From positions 285,913 to 349,912 of the forward strand of contig MU270046.1 of the NCBI GenBank assembly GCA_021432635.1: a DNA stretch of 64,000 nt. The letters are read 5' to 3'. The DNA is from Thozetella sp. PMI_491 (taxonomy: Eukaryota > Ascomycota > Sordariomycetes > Chaetosphaeriales > Chaetosphaeriaceae). A model generated the notes under the pieces. That model was not told where the DNA came from. It worked only from the letters and a program-made list of their open reading frames with translations, and ran no database searches. Shown in pieces: positions 44,011-55,106 of the stretch. Numbering within the stretch: position 1 is the first letter of the stretch; each line of letters opens with the position of its first letter. Both the position numbers and the translations under genes were made by a program.

Positions 44011-44777
44011 ATGGCATCTGCGGCAGCCGTGAAGCAGCTACGGAAATTCACATCATGTGACGTAAGCAAACCCTCCCTACATCATCGTCGCCCGCTCGGC
44101 CTCGCTTACCCGTGCACAGATCGGCGATGCTCTGGTCAAGCTCAAGTACCCCCTCGGCGGGTACCTGGATGGATTGAAGCTGTGGTCCGACAAGCCCGGC
44201 ACGCGCGTGTTCGGGCCGGCCATCACCGTCAAGATGGTCGAGACGAGCGACCGTTCCTCGCCCAGCTTGAGCAAGCACTTTGTCGACCACAACCAGGCTG
44301 GCAGCATCATGTACATCCAGCAGCCAAAGGGGGTCAAATCTGCGTGCTGGGGCGGTCTCATGTCGACGAGGGCCAAGTATCTCCAGGCCGAAGCGGCCAT
44401 CATCGACGGCAGGATGCGGGATATCAACGAGCACAACGAGATTGGCTTTCCGGTGAGTACCTCGCCCTCCCGCTCCACTGGGCAGTTGCTGATGCAGATT
44501 GATATAGATCTTCGCACGTGGACAGTCCATCCTGGGGTCAGGAGGCTTCACAAGAGCATCTGAGGTCAATGTGCCGCTGCAGTTCGATGGTGACTTGTGG
44601 ATTCACCCCGGCGACTTCCTTATTGGTGACGCTGACGGTGTGGTCGTTACCCCTTCTTCTCTGGTGGAGCAAGTGGTGGCCCTGTGCCAGGAGCGGTTCG
44701 AGATCGACGAGAAGACATTCGCGGGACTACATGCTGGCGAGGAGATGGGGCCGCTGATCAAGCGACTGCGCAAGTAG
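44011..44777 (+). CDS. RraA-fold aldolase (HMG/CHA aldolase-like)
   Basis: This is a predicted class II, metal-dependent aldolase of the RraA/HMG-CHA aldolase family, which cleaves 4-hydroxy-4-methyl-2-oxoglutarate or 4-carboxy-4-hydroxy-2-oxoadipate to pyruvate plus pyruvate or oxaloacetate. I assign three exons: 44011-44061, 44120-44452 and 44508-44777, giving 217 residues. The motif GGLMSTRAKYLQAEAAIIDGRMRD contains the conserved Gly, Arg and Asp that bind pyruvate and metal. WIHPGDFLIGDADGVVVTP is the conserved C-terminal strand pair. It lies between a Zn2Cys6 regulator and a convergent pyrone-hydrolase-like gene, both fitting an aromatic or polycarboxylate pathway. Fungal RraA-like proteins of unknown function also exist, so the substrate is inferred. 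Confidence 0.85.
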
Positions 44778-44916
44778 ATGGCTGTGATCAAGGGATGGCT
44801 GTAATTATACCCTACCTGCTCATATGGAAACCCGTATCCCTAGCCTTTGCAAGAATGTACATCATGTTGGTAAAGAACGCTGCTGCTATGCTCGTAGCTT
44901 ATATACACTCCGCCTC

Positions 44917-45915
44917 CTAAGCAAACAGCTTCTTCGGGTTCTGCACCATCAGGAGATCCCATTCCTCGTCCGAAAGCCAGCTCCGCAGCGTTAGCAGCCA
45001 ATGCTCGTCGTCGACCTCCAGGTACGGCGTCTCCTTCAGCGCGTCCTCCCGCGTGCGCACCTTCATCCGCGGCGTGTGCGGCCAGTCGCTGCCCCACAGC
45101 ACGCGGTGCTTGTTAGCGTCGACGAAGGTGCGCACCAGGAACCGCAGGTCCGAGTAGTGCGGCTGCTGCTCGCTGACGCGGTATGGCGCGCTGAGCTTCA
45201 CCCAGAGCACGCCGCTGCGCACCGCCGCCATGATGACCTGGAACCCGGGCTGCGCGGTCGGGTCGTCGCGGAGCTCCGCGGGCAGCATACTGGGCGCCTT
45301 GAGCAGGCAGAAGTGGTCCGTGACGAGCTGCAGGCCGTCCTTGGCGATCGTGCCCTGCACGAACGGGACGAGCTCGCTCCAAAACTCGGGGTGTATCGTC
45401 GTCATGGTCAGGCTCCATGGGAGCGCCAGCCGCGTGATCCGCTCAGCGTGCGCCTGTAGGGCCTTTTTCTGCAGCTCAACGTTGTCCATGGCCTTGTAGT
45501 GGTACAGGTTGACGCGGATACCGCGCACGCCCGCCGCGTTCAGGGCCTGCATCTCCTCGTCCGTCGTCCGCTCCGGGTCGATGACTCCGATGGCGCGCGT
45601 CGTCTCCGCGCCCAGCTGCGGCACAAAGGCCTTGAGCGACGCGCAGTCGTCGCCATAGGAGAGCCCATGCGTGAGGACCGAGGAGGATAAACCGAGCTTC
45701 CGTTTGAAGTTTTTGAAGTCTTCTGTGGTTGCCGCAGGTGGTGTCAGATGCCGATTGGGGCTGTAGGGGAATGTGCTAGCTAGAGCCGGGTCAGTTTCCG
45801 CGATACAGCACCCATACAATTAGAGACGATGCTCACGTTCGAATATATGGTGATGAGTGTCCCACCCCCCATTGGGGAACAGGTTTAATGGTGATTCTAT
45901 AGCTGAGGGGGCCAT
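44917..45915 (-). CDS. Amidohydrolase-superfamily lactonase, 2-pyrone-4,6-dicarboxylate hydrolase-like
   Basis: This is a TIM-barrel hydrolase of the group that includes 2-pyrone-4,6-dicarboxylate (PDC) lactonase (LigI). Exon 1 is 45915-45837 and exon 2 is 45779-44917 (57-nt intron), about 313 residues. The N-terminal strand motif GGWDTHHHIFE carries the HxH residues, and HRVLWGSDWPHTPRM carries the conserved catalytic Asp. GVRGIRVNLYHY and VTDHFCLL are the strand-end segments. The first junction gives FEPSTFPYSPNRHLTPP, the normal substrate-loop start. PDC hydrolase would make 4-oxalomesaconate. Related members act on other lactones, so specificity is inferred from the neighbouring aldolase. 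It is divergent from the mitochondrial carrier. Confidence 0.85.
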
Positions 45916-46498
45916 GTTCAAAACTAGGAGTGCTGCCTGCCTGAGCCTGTCCGCACTGGTGCTATGAGGATCCTCAGCATCACTCGTCTGTTGTGCGTCA
46001 CAATGGCATGGTGTGTTTATCAGAAGTACAACTGGCGAGCCTAGACGTGTCCAGCTCGGCGAGATGCCGGTAAACTATTGCTGACGCTTCCATCCCGTTC
46101 GCTAGAGAATGGCTCGTAAGGGGGCCGTGGAGTAGTCCGCGTCCCCACAGCCGATGAACGGGACAGCTCCGTCTACCCCACACCCCACCCACTGGGGGGT
46201 ATTATGCGCCGGCGGATTCAGCACTTTTTGGACCGGCATGAGCTGAGGTCCAGAACCGCTTTGGTTCTGCCCAGGCCGGCGGTTTCCGCAGTGTGCTCTC
46301 GTGGTAACGGACTGCACCGCGTACGCGGAAGGACGCACATATTATCGTCGATAGCCGTGTTGTACTAGCGATGCGGGGTTGGTCGGATTTTTTTATGTTA
46401 GATAGGGAATAATAAACTGAGGCTGCGAGGGGCCGTGAACAACATAGAACCTACGTCCTGTTCACTTTATGATCGTCTAGGTGAAGGCTATTTACATA
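45916..46498. promoter_or_regulatory. Divergent promoter of pyrone-hydrolase-like gene and carrier
   Basis: These 583 nt hold both promoters. The 8-mer GCCGGCGG occurs at 46208-46215 and 46275-46282, and a 7-bp perfect inverted repeat lies between them (listed separately). CGG-containing repeats fit control by a Zn2Cys6 protein. Confidence 0.5.
46251..46269. promoter_or_regulatory. Inverted repeat CAGAACC-N5-GGTTCTG
   Basis: Both arms match exactly over 7 nt with a 5-nt spacer, a layout typical of a dimeric regulator's operator. It sits mid-way in the divergent promoter, flanked by the two GCCGGCGG copies. Confidence 0.4.
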
Positions 46499-47562
46499 AT
46501 GAATCGTAAGCCAGCCAAGGTAACGCCGCTACATTCAGTCCTTGCCGGCGCCGCTGCAGGCTGCGTAGAGTCTTTCGTCACGGTAAGTCATTCCCACCAT
46601 TGCCACTGTATATTATCGACTCTCCTGCAGCGCGCGTGATTGGAGATTGACATTGAGACTCCTGGTCGAAGTACCCAACAGAATATGTCAAGACACGCAA
46701 GCAGCTTGGCAATGCGACTGCGTCGCCTTTACGGATCCTGATAGATGCCGTCAAGGCGCAAGGCCCGCGCGTACTCTACACAGGAGCCGCGGCATTCTGT
46801 ATCAGCAACTCGCTCAAGTCAGGTGTCCGCTTCCTGACCTACGATTCCGTCCGCAATCGGTTCCAGCCGGATCCCAAAACTGGCAAGCCAACCGCCGTTG
46901 CGACCATTATAGCGGGGGTCTCGGCCGGTCTCGCAGAAGCCGTTACGGTGGTGACGCCCGGCGAGAACCTGAAGACGAAGCTGGTGGATGATCGTGCCGG
47001 GCGCCGGGAGTTTACCTCTACCACGCATGCCATCCGCCTAATTCTGGCCCGGGAGGGTCCGGCTGGGTTCTTCCGCGGTGTCGTTCCCGTCATGATGAAA
47101 CAGGGCAGCAACGCCGTTGTGCGCTTCACCAGCTACCAGGCGGCTCTGAACCAGATCAAGCCGGTCTTCGAGGCGAAGGGGTATGAGCACCTGGCGCCGG
47201 GGGTCGGGGGTGCCGCGGCCGGCGTGGTGACGGTGTATGCTACTATGCCGTTCGATGTCGTCAAGACGAAGATGCAGGCGCTGGATGGTGGCGCGGCGTA
47301 CCGCGGCACGTGGCAGTGCTTCCGGGCAGTCGTCGCCCATGCAGGAATTAGGGGTCTTTGGGAGGGGACCACACCTCGCCTGGTTCGCCTCAGTGTAAGT
47401 CCACCTGTCCCTAGCGCTGTCTATTCCATATTCGCTAATCATGATACACCATGTTGACAGATTTCGGGGGCGATATCCTTTACTGTTTATTCGCAGGTTG
47501 TGGAGCTCCTACAATTAGGCAGAGGGCAAGAGGCTAGCGTCGAAGTGAAAGCCTTCTCATAG
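46499..47562 (+). CDS. Mitochondrial tricarboxylate carrier (Ctp1-like)
   Basis: This is an inner-mitochondrial-membrane carrier exchanging tricarboxylates or dicarboxylates (citrate, isocitrate, cis-aconitate, malate). I assign three exons: 46499-46582, 46672-47394 and 47461-47562, giving about 302 residues. The three tandem carrier repeats are visible through their signatures YPTEYVKTRKQL, VTPGENLKTKLVDD and MPFDVVKTKMQAL. The second, with PGEN in place of Px[DE], is typical of citrate carriers. The AG acceptor at 46671 follows TCGA and is supported by the restored first signature. Its place beside an aconitase paralogue and lytic enzymes suggests a dedicated cluster copy rather than the housekeeping citrate carrier, which is inference. 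Confidence 0.9.
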
Positions 47563-48274
47563 TGATGTTCGAGCTTGGTGGCGGGGCAAAATTGTGCAGA
47601 TTGTGTGATGCACCATTGCTCACCGATGAACCTTCGTGCATGTGTTAACCTCTCACCGATCACAGCAATTCTTCTGGCCCCCGGGCCCTCATCCGTCTCC
47701 GAGCTTCCAAATTCGGCCTAGGCGACCTCCACAGCCCGCACTGCTGCATTGTGGGCTATAAGTTAGTATACAAGTCTTCACTGCAATTTCTTTTGTCGTC
47801 CGCATGTGTCAGATAACACCAAGTCCCGTACTACGTACGAAATAAAGCGTTTGCACACTTCGAGAGGAGGTTGGCAAGTCTCCTAGAGATCCAATTGACC
47901 CGTGCAGCGCCAGGGGGAAATGGGTTGTTCTAGATTGCAAGGCGGAAGGCCAAGAGCGGCCGGCTCTGCTGCTAGTGTGGCAGGCCAGCGCCTGTTTCAA
48001 GCGTTGGGAGGTTTTGTACAGTAGAACGTCAGGCGGGGGGGAAATCGCAGTGAAAATGCCATCGTCTCCACCAGGTTGTTGATAGGGCCCCACAGCTGAA
48101 CTTAGCACGAGTGCTTTAGTTGCCGTGAAGGTTAAGGGCACACGTGACAAAAAGAAAACCTCCTCCTAGACAACATGGACGGAATCTGACAGTCGGATCC
48201 ATACAAATTTATAGGCATTTTCCACATGCCATGAAGGGAATAGTTAGCGATTCACGTGCCGAGCGGGCATCAAC
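47563..48274. other. Intergenic with a MITE-like element
   Basis: This is the upstream region of the second Zn2Cys6 regulator. It contains the inverted-repeat element at 47777-48054 and otherwise nothing recognisable. Confidence 0.55.
47777..48054. mobile_element. Second candidate MITE-like element, TTCACTGC termini
   Basis: TTCACTGCAATTTC (47777-47790) and, inverted, GAAATCGCAGTGAA (48041-48054) match in 13 of 14 positions and share the terminus of the element at 40664-40969. The 278-nt interval is non-coding. It lies about 220 nt upstream of a regulator gene. Confidence 0.5.
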
Positions 48275-50970
48275 ATGGAGACACCAGTGAGGAAGGTGCG
48301 GCTCGCCTGTCGCCGCTGCAGGGCGAGGCGTATCAAGGTGAGAGCGACGGATAAGAGAGTGCGTGTTCAAACGAACCTGGTGGTATTCTGACTAGTAGCT
48401 AGTGCGATGGTGGAGTACCAGCCTGTTCAAACTGCACCAAGGCCGGCGAGACATGCGTTGATGTCGACAGCCAGAATCGAGACGCCTCGATACCCCGCAA
48501 GTGAGATGACCGCCGCTTTCTTGCCGGAAGAGTCGCACAGGAGACTGGCTGACCCTAGCGCAAAGCTTTATTCATGCTGCAAGGTCTCGTATTCAGTGGC
48601 TCGAGGACATTATTCAGAGTCGGCTCCCCGATGTTGACCTGCACGGGGGCCCGCAGGTCCCGGTGCTTCCCGGCGTCGCGGCCGCGAGTCCAACCGCCGC
48701 GCATTCCTCCACAAGGACCCTTGCCGACCCTCAGAGCGCCCTAGCCATCGGGTTAGAGCGACAAGGGGGTAGCTCCCTAAGCGCGACACAGCTCTCACAG
48801 TCTCATAAGCGCCCCGCCGAGGCGTCGGTATCTGACGACAACGATGCCGTATCGATCGCCGAAGGCGCCCATTCCGTGGCGCACGACCTCGGTATGCTGT
48901 CTCTTAACTCGGACTCTTCCCAGAAACACTACATGGGGTCCAGCTCGGGCCTGCTGTTTACGAATCTGATCGGGGCGTATCCCCCCAGCGACAGGTCGAG
49001 GCTGTCGACCGAGGACAGCATTGAGGACGCCTCGGCTCAGCTGCTGGGCATGGTCGCGTCTCAGGGGACCCCTCTCCGGGAGACTTACCGTGATCTTAAC
49101 TCACTTCTCCGACAGGTAAGTTGCTTTCAAAATATCAGCCAGAATTTATCTTGATGGCTAGCTAGGAGCTCCCGCCTCGCGAGGATGCGTTCGCGCTCGC
49201 CAGTGCCTACATCCGCTCGATGCACCCTGAACATCCAGTGCTGGATGCACCGTCTATTTTCAGCGCCCTCGAGGCCCTCTATGACAGCAGCTCCCACTCC
49301 CTAGACGACGATATTTTGGTAAATGGATGGCCGAGGGCGACCCGAGCCTTTCGATGGAATGGCCAGCTCGTGGAGCCCACACGGACCAAGGATCCCGCCG
49401 TGTCAATGCCCGTGGTGGCCTTCATCCTATTCATGACGTTCAACATTGCCGCCATTATCAAGGTACGATCTCGAATCTACGAGTTCGCGCCGGAGAAGTA
49501 CTACAAGTCGGCTCTGCACTTTGCCAGTCATACCTTCTCCCACATCTCGCTTTCCACCATCCAAGCCGTCGTCTTGCTTGCCGTCCGGAGCCTACTGACG
49601 CCGGCCGAGGCCCATCTATGGACGCTTATCCACATTGCCATGGCTCACTGCGTCGAAATTGGCGTCCACCGAGACAATGCTCGGGTCGCACCCCAACATC
49701 GCTGCCATCAAGAGATCAGGCGTTCTGTGTTCTTCAGTGTTTATCACCTAGACAGGTATTGCGATTCTCATCCACCGCTGAGCGTGTCCCAATCGACTCC
49801 TAACAGAAAGATAGGACAATATCGAGCGTTCAAGGACGGCCGCTGGGCTTCCGAGACGAAACCTTCGACGTCAAGCTGCCGGAGCCATATACGGAAGGAC
49901 AACTAGGGCGGGAAGGCCCTGTCCCATCCGGCTTCCTTATCGCTGCTGCGGACTATAGCCGACTGAATTTTCAGCTCGACCGTATTGTTTCAGACACCAA
50001 ACTTCTGTTCTATCATCTCCCGGTGCAGTCCACCATCTTTACATGGCCAGCAGACCCGAGGGTGCAACAGCGCAAGACTCAGGCTGCGTTGGACCAGTGG
50101 TGGGCACAAACGAGCGAGATCTCCTCTCTCCACAAAGTCGATAACCACCAACGGAAGGTCTGGCAATTGAAGCTCAAGATCCGATATCATACTACTAAGC
50201 TCCTTCTTTTCCAGCCCTCGCAAGTCATCAAGACGCCATCGGAGGCATCCCTTGCAATCTGCTTCGATAGTGCCTGTTCCATTATCGAAAGCTACCAAAA
50301 GCTCTACGAGGCCCATGCCCTTCACCACAGCTGGAGGACAGTACAGAACGTGTTTGCCGCGGGTGCCAGCATCATATACACGTTCTGGACCTCAAAATCC
50401 GTGCAGAGGAGCTCGTCTGCCCCGGCCTTGTCTAAGACCCTGCGGACGTGCTCGAGCCTCCTTACGATTGGCGGGGAATGGTGGCCGTCGGCTAAGCGGG
50501 CGTCGGTACGATTTGGATCGGTTGCCGACCTGACAATACGGAAGCTTTACACAGATGCGGCGGTCTCGAAACAGCCACGACTGCTATATCGCCCCGATAT
50601 CGAAGCTCCGGCACCGACGATGACGACGGACGCCGAGCTCACCCAGACGTCTGCCCTTGATCAGATGGGAGGAAGTAGAGATGGGTCCTCGATGAACCAG
50701 TTTGGATGGGCTGGGGATATAGTTGATCCCGCACTCCAGCACGGCGGCCAAGCTACAGCAGGGTGGACCGCATTGACTGGTACGACCCTCGACGCCGAGG
50801 GTGGGCTCCCACAGGATCTCTCATTGGGGACAGGAATGACTCAGGAGTACACGCCGGAGATCGAGAACTTTTTTGCGCAATTTGGCCGCGCCGAGTTCAG
50901 CTGGACGTTTCGCCTGGACGACGAACCAGAACAAGACTTGAGCCCCGACTTCTTCGATGCGGTCTTCTGA
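48275..50970 (+). CDS. Zn(II)2Cys6 transcription factor with fungal-specific TF domain, second cluster regulator
   Basis: This is a nuclear regulator of about 818 residues. I assign five exons: 48275-48337, 48403-48500, 48566-49115, 49166-49755 and 49815-50970. The Zn cluster LACRRCRARRIK|CDGGVPACSNC...C is at the very N-terminus and is split by intron 1. The exon 2/3 join gives the short linker-helix AARSRIQWLEDIIQSRLP. The middle-homology region shows LWTLIHIAMAHCVEIGVHRD and, across the exon 4/5 join, SVFFSVYHLDRTISSVQGRP, the signature of this domain. The acidic C-terminus (PEIENFFAQFG...DEPEQDLSPDFFD) looks like an activation segment. It lies immediately upstream of the aconitase paralogue in the same direction. 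Confidence 0.88.
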
Positions 50971-51461
50971 TCAAAACGCTGGGGGCGGAACGCCACCACC
51001 AAAGTTTGATGCGGTCCCCCCCCCTTCCCCCGCCCCGCAGGACTACTCCGTGTGGGGACCCGGGCTACTCCGTGACCCACACCTACACACGGGGCTATCT
51101 TCTCTCGGCCGGTCGACGCTTCACGTTCGAGCCAAAGCCTCCTAGATTCGAGACTCGCTGAACAAGTAGTTTTCGAGCTAAAGCTCCAGCTCGTCTTATT
51201 AATTGGGCGTGTAGTCACATGCATGTACGACTAGGGTAGCTGTTGTATGGCTTCCGTGTTGTGAGAAGCGACCTTGGACCAAGTCGTCAGTATCATAATT
51301 TCGTTTTCCGCCAATTCACGCAGTTAGCTCACGAACTTTTCTTTTCTTTTCTTTTTGGCTAGCCATTGTCTATACAGAAAAGCAAATAGGACGACGAGGC
51401 TGTTGTAGCGTTGTCCTCAGATTCCACCACTGCGGCATGAGCAGGAGAGAACTCGTCTAAG
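50971..51461. other. Intergenic, aconitase-paralogue promoter
   Basis: The 10-mer CTACTCCGTG is repeated directly at 51043-51052 and 51065-51074 with CCCGGG between the copies. There is a C-rich run near 51015-51030 and a CT-rich stretch at about 51338-51354. Nothing coding is seen. Confidence 0.5.
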
Positions 51462-53947
51462 ATGCTCCGTCAACTCTCCCAAGCCTGCCGAAAGGAGCAG
51501 CTACCGTCGGCGGCAAAGGTGAACTTGCGCAGATGCGCACTTTTTCGTCATAGATATGGCTCGATCGCAGAGCCTATTGCGCTGAGCCCTTTAGAGCCGG
51601 TAGGTCACAAGGCATAGTACGAAGCTGAGCTAAGGAAGCCACTAATTCCTCACTCTACACGCAGCATGCAAAGCTTGACTACGCGGCTCTGGTTCAAAAT
51701 CTCCAGAGGTTACGTGACACAAATCGACCTCTGACATTATCAGAGAAGCTCTTGTACAGTCACCTCATCCACGGCGACAGCGGCTGGTCCTTGGACGAAA
51801 TCAAGCCAGGTAAGACGATACTGCAGCTTCGACCCGACCGCGTAGCTTGCCACGATGCGACCGCGACCATGGCGCTACTACAATTCATCAGTGCGAACCT
51901 GCCCCGCGTCCAAGCTCCGACCACAATTCATAGCGACCATCTGATCGTCGCTGAGCATGGCGCTGAGAAGGATCTGCAAAGAGCGAAGATCGATCATCAG
52001 GAAGTCTACGCCTTCCTCAGTAGTGCCTGCAAGAAATACGGCATTGGGTACTGGAAGGCGGGTGCCGGAATCATCCATACGACAATTTTTGAACATTTTG
52101 CCTTTCCCGGTGGGCTGATCATTGGCACTGACTCGCACACGCCTAACGCTGGCGGCATGGGCATGCTCGGTATAGGAGTCGGCGGATCGGACGCAGTGGA
52201 CGCCATGGCCGGTATGCCCTGGGAACTGGCCGCTCCTCAAGTCGTCGGTGTGCGCCTGACAGGGGCTCTCCAAGGGTGGGGCTCATCTAAAGATATCATC
52301 TGCAAGCTGGCTGGCATCTTGACCGTCTCGGGCGGGAAGGGCAAGATCATCGAGTTCTTCGGGCCAGGGACGGAAACCCTCGGCGCGACGGCTATGGCGA
52401 CTGTGTGCAATATGTCTGCCGAGATTGGGTCCACGTCTTGTGTTTTCCCTTATTCCCCGGCGATGGCGCGGTACCTAGGCGCGACGAAGCGCTCCTATCT
52501 CGCCAAGCAGGCGAATGTGTTCAAGGATGTTCTTCTCACTGCAGACCCCGGAAGCGACGCACATTACCACGATGTAATCGAGATCGACCTAAGTAGCCTC
52601 GAGCCACAGATCAACGGCCCCTTCACTCCAGATTTGTCGCATGCGTTGTCGGAGTTCAAGGGACATGTTGCTGAGAGCGCCTGGCCGGCCAAGATCAGCA
52701 GCAGTCTCGTGGGCAGCTGCACAAATAGCTCCTACGAGGATCTCCTGAAAGTGCGGGACCTCGTTCTTCAGGCGCGGGCCGCAGGTATAGCCAAGCCGAA
52801 GACACCGTTTTACGTCACCCCTGGCAGCGAGCAGATCCGGGCCACGGCTGAGGAGGAAGGCATTCTGGAAGACCTCCGTCAGGCCGGCGCCATCGTGCTG
52901 TCGAATTCTTGCGGGCCTTGCGTTGGTCAGTGGAGCCGTTCCGACGTGGACGTCGAAAGGGCCGAAGCCAACTCGGTCATCTCCAGCTTCAACCGCAATT
53001 TCACCGGGCGGCATGATGGAAACCCAGCGACCCACTCGTTCGTGACATCCCCCGAGCTGGTTACTGCGTTCGCCTACGCGGGCGATCTCCAGTTCAACCC
53101 TGCAACAGATTCCCTCTCGACGGAAGCCGGGCAATTCCGGTTTTCAGCACCGAGGTCGCGTGAGCTTCCGGATACCTTCGTTCCTGGTACCCACGGGTTC
53201 CAGGAACCCGTGCTCACTGATACCTCAGATCTGAAGGTCGACATACACCCACAAAGCGACAGGCTGCAGTTGCTTACTCCTTTCAAGCCATGGGCGAAAG
53301 GGAACGCTGACGGAATGCATGTGCTGCTCAAGGTTCAGGGCAAGTGCACCACGGATCATATATCTCCGGCAGGCCCCTGGTACAACTACCGCGGTCATCT
53401 CGAAAACATTAGCCACAACCTCCTCCTCGGTGCCACCAACGCGTTTCTCTCCAGCACAGACCCGACCAATGCTGTCGGAAAGGCCCGCGATCCGTCTGAT
53501 GACAAACTCAAGACCGTCTCGGAGGCGGCGCGGAGTCTGCAGTGCCAGGGGCGGCGGTGGTGCATCATTGGGGATAACAACTACGGCGAAGGAAGCTCGC
53601 GCGAGCACGCCGCGCTGGAGCCGCGCTATCTCGGCGCGGCAGCTGTCATCGCCAAGAGCTTTGCGCGTATCCACGAGACGAATCTGAAGAAGCAGGGGAT
53701 GCTAGCGCTCACGTTTGCTGATCCGTCGGACTGGGACCGCATCCGCGATGGCGACAGTATCACGCTCCTGGGCGTTGAAGACGGCGAGATGCAACCCGGC
53801 GTACAGGTGCAGATGCAGGTGACCACCGTGGACGGGGACGTCTGGACGGCGTCACTGAACCATTCATATCATGCACATCAGATTCAGTGGCTGCGGGCAG
53901 GGAGTGCGCTAAACTATGTTAAGGAAAATGTATTAGGGAGGCCATGA
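51462..53947 (+). CDS. Mitochondrial aconitase-family hydratase, divergent paralogue
   Basis: This is a [4Fe-4S] hydro-lyase of the aconitase family. Exon 1 is 51462-51599 and exon 2 is 51665-53947, about 806 residues. The first 30 residues are Arg/Ser-rich and free of acids early on (MLRQLSQACRK), a typical mitochondrial presequence. The cluster ligands are intact: SCTNSSYED, and the CxxC in NSCGPCVGQW. TDSHTPN, NRNFTGRHDGNP, YRGHLENISHN and GEGSSREHAALEPR carry the other catalytic and substrate-binding residues. Unlike housekeeping aconitases, the substrate-contacting Gln in RVAxQDATA (Gln72 of the pig enzyme) is His (about residue 109, RVACHDATATMA), and IHCDH is IHSDH. This, with the cluster context, suggests a related but altered tricarboxylate substrate. 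Plain aconitase activity remains possible. Confidence 0.92.
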
Positions 53948-54178
53948 TGGAGCTGGTGATGTTAGGGTCGTTGGGCTGCAGAGCATACCACTGTAAGGGA
54001 TAGCGTGAAATTAGGTAGCGATGTAAAACAATGCGTACAAATCACGATCTACGTGTTTCAACGTCTTCTAGATTATATGGGGCCAATGAGCTCAGCTTCG
54101 AAGCCCATAACAGTCCCACCGAACTAAAGTGAGAGGAGAATAACTAAGTGAGGGTGTAAGAAGCATACCGAAACCGAG

Positions 54179-54436
54179 CTACCTAGCTAATCTCACATCC
54201 TCTTCGATCCGTGCTCTACCGCATATGGCATTGATATCCTCGACCTGTCGCTTCCCATCTTCTGTCAGACTGATTGTGTAGTTAAAGGTGCAGGATACAA
54301 CAATCTTTCTACCCGGTTGAGCTATCTCCTTCACTCGCGAGAAATGTGAAGCGTAACTGTGGCAGGCACCGACACAGGTTGCTCTGACTAATTGTAAAGG
54401 TAATAGGCAAAGCAGATTCAGAGTTAGAAAAGCCAT
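54179..54436 (-). CDS. Possible small secreted protein (85 aa)
   Basis: A single 85-codon frame starts with a strong signal-peptide-like segment (MAFLTLNLLCLLPLQLVRA) and has four cysteines afterwards plus one NYT glycosylation sequon. I recognise no family. It sits between the aconitase paralogue and the MFS gene on the opposite strand. It may be a real effector-like protein or a chance frame; there is no further support. Confidence 0.4.
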   Translation of the reverse strand: MAFLTLNLLCLLPLQLVRATCVGACHSYASHFSRVKEIAQPGRKIVVSCTFNYTISLTEDGKRQVEDINAICGRARIEEDVRLAR

Positions 54437-55106
54437 TGGGGAAGGAGCTTGGTAGAGCCGCTAATGTTTGGATTGTATGGCTACCTCGTACAGAGGGCGG
54501 AGAACCCGCGCACTCCCACGGCTCTAGAGCAGGACCAGGACGAGGTAGATAGAGCAGGCGCTAGCGCAGAAGTAGCCAAGCGAATTTGCCTCTTGAGGAA
54601 ATGCGTGGCATGAACTTAGGAATAGCGGCCATACCATTGGCCGCGGAACCCTTTTTGCCCCGGACGAAGTACCCCAACTCCCAGGCGCGAGTCATCGAAC
54701 AAAGGTGGAGGACCCCGGCGCCCCAGTGCGGGGTGTCTCCGATGGGGCACCAAGACACGGACTGCTCCGTGTAGTGGCTAGACCTCAAGCCCGGATAGCT
54801 CCTTTTCCATCGCATCTGCCACGCAAGCGCACCAAGACCTCGCGCTGGAATGCCTGCGCAGCGGTGCGGGGAGGCGCGCTAGAGAGCTGGGGTTGCCAAA
54901 TCACAATCTCGGCAACGAGACGGTCGACCGTACGAGATTGGGTGGCATCGTCCACGCTTACCGCACGGTGGGCTGCTTTCCCCATGGGGATCAAGGTCAA
55001 GAAAAAGGACATATACGTCTGTTCTCCCCCACCCCGGACTATTCAGCATCGCCGCAACATCATCTCTCACCTCTTGTCCCCGAGTCTTCTTACCTGTCGC
55101 TTCGCC
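54437..55106. other. Intergenic, MFS promoter
   Basis: These 670 nt are upstream of the ACS-type transporter. A pyrimidine-rich leader (55020-55105) precedes its ATG. No element stands out. Confidence 0.5.
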
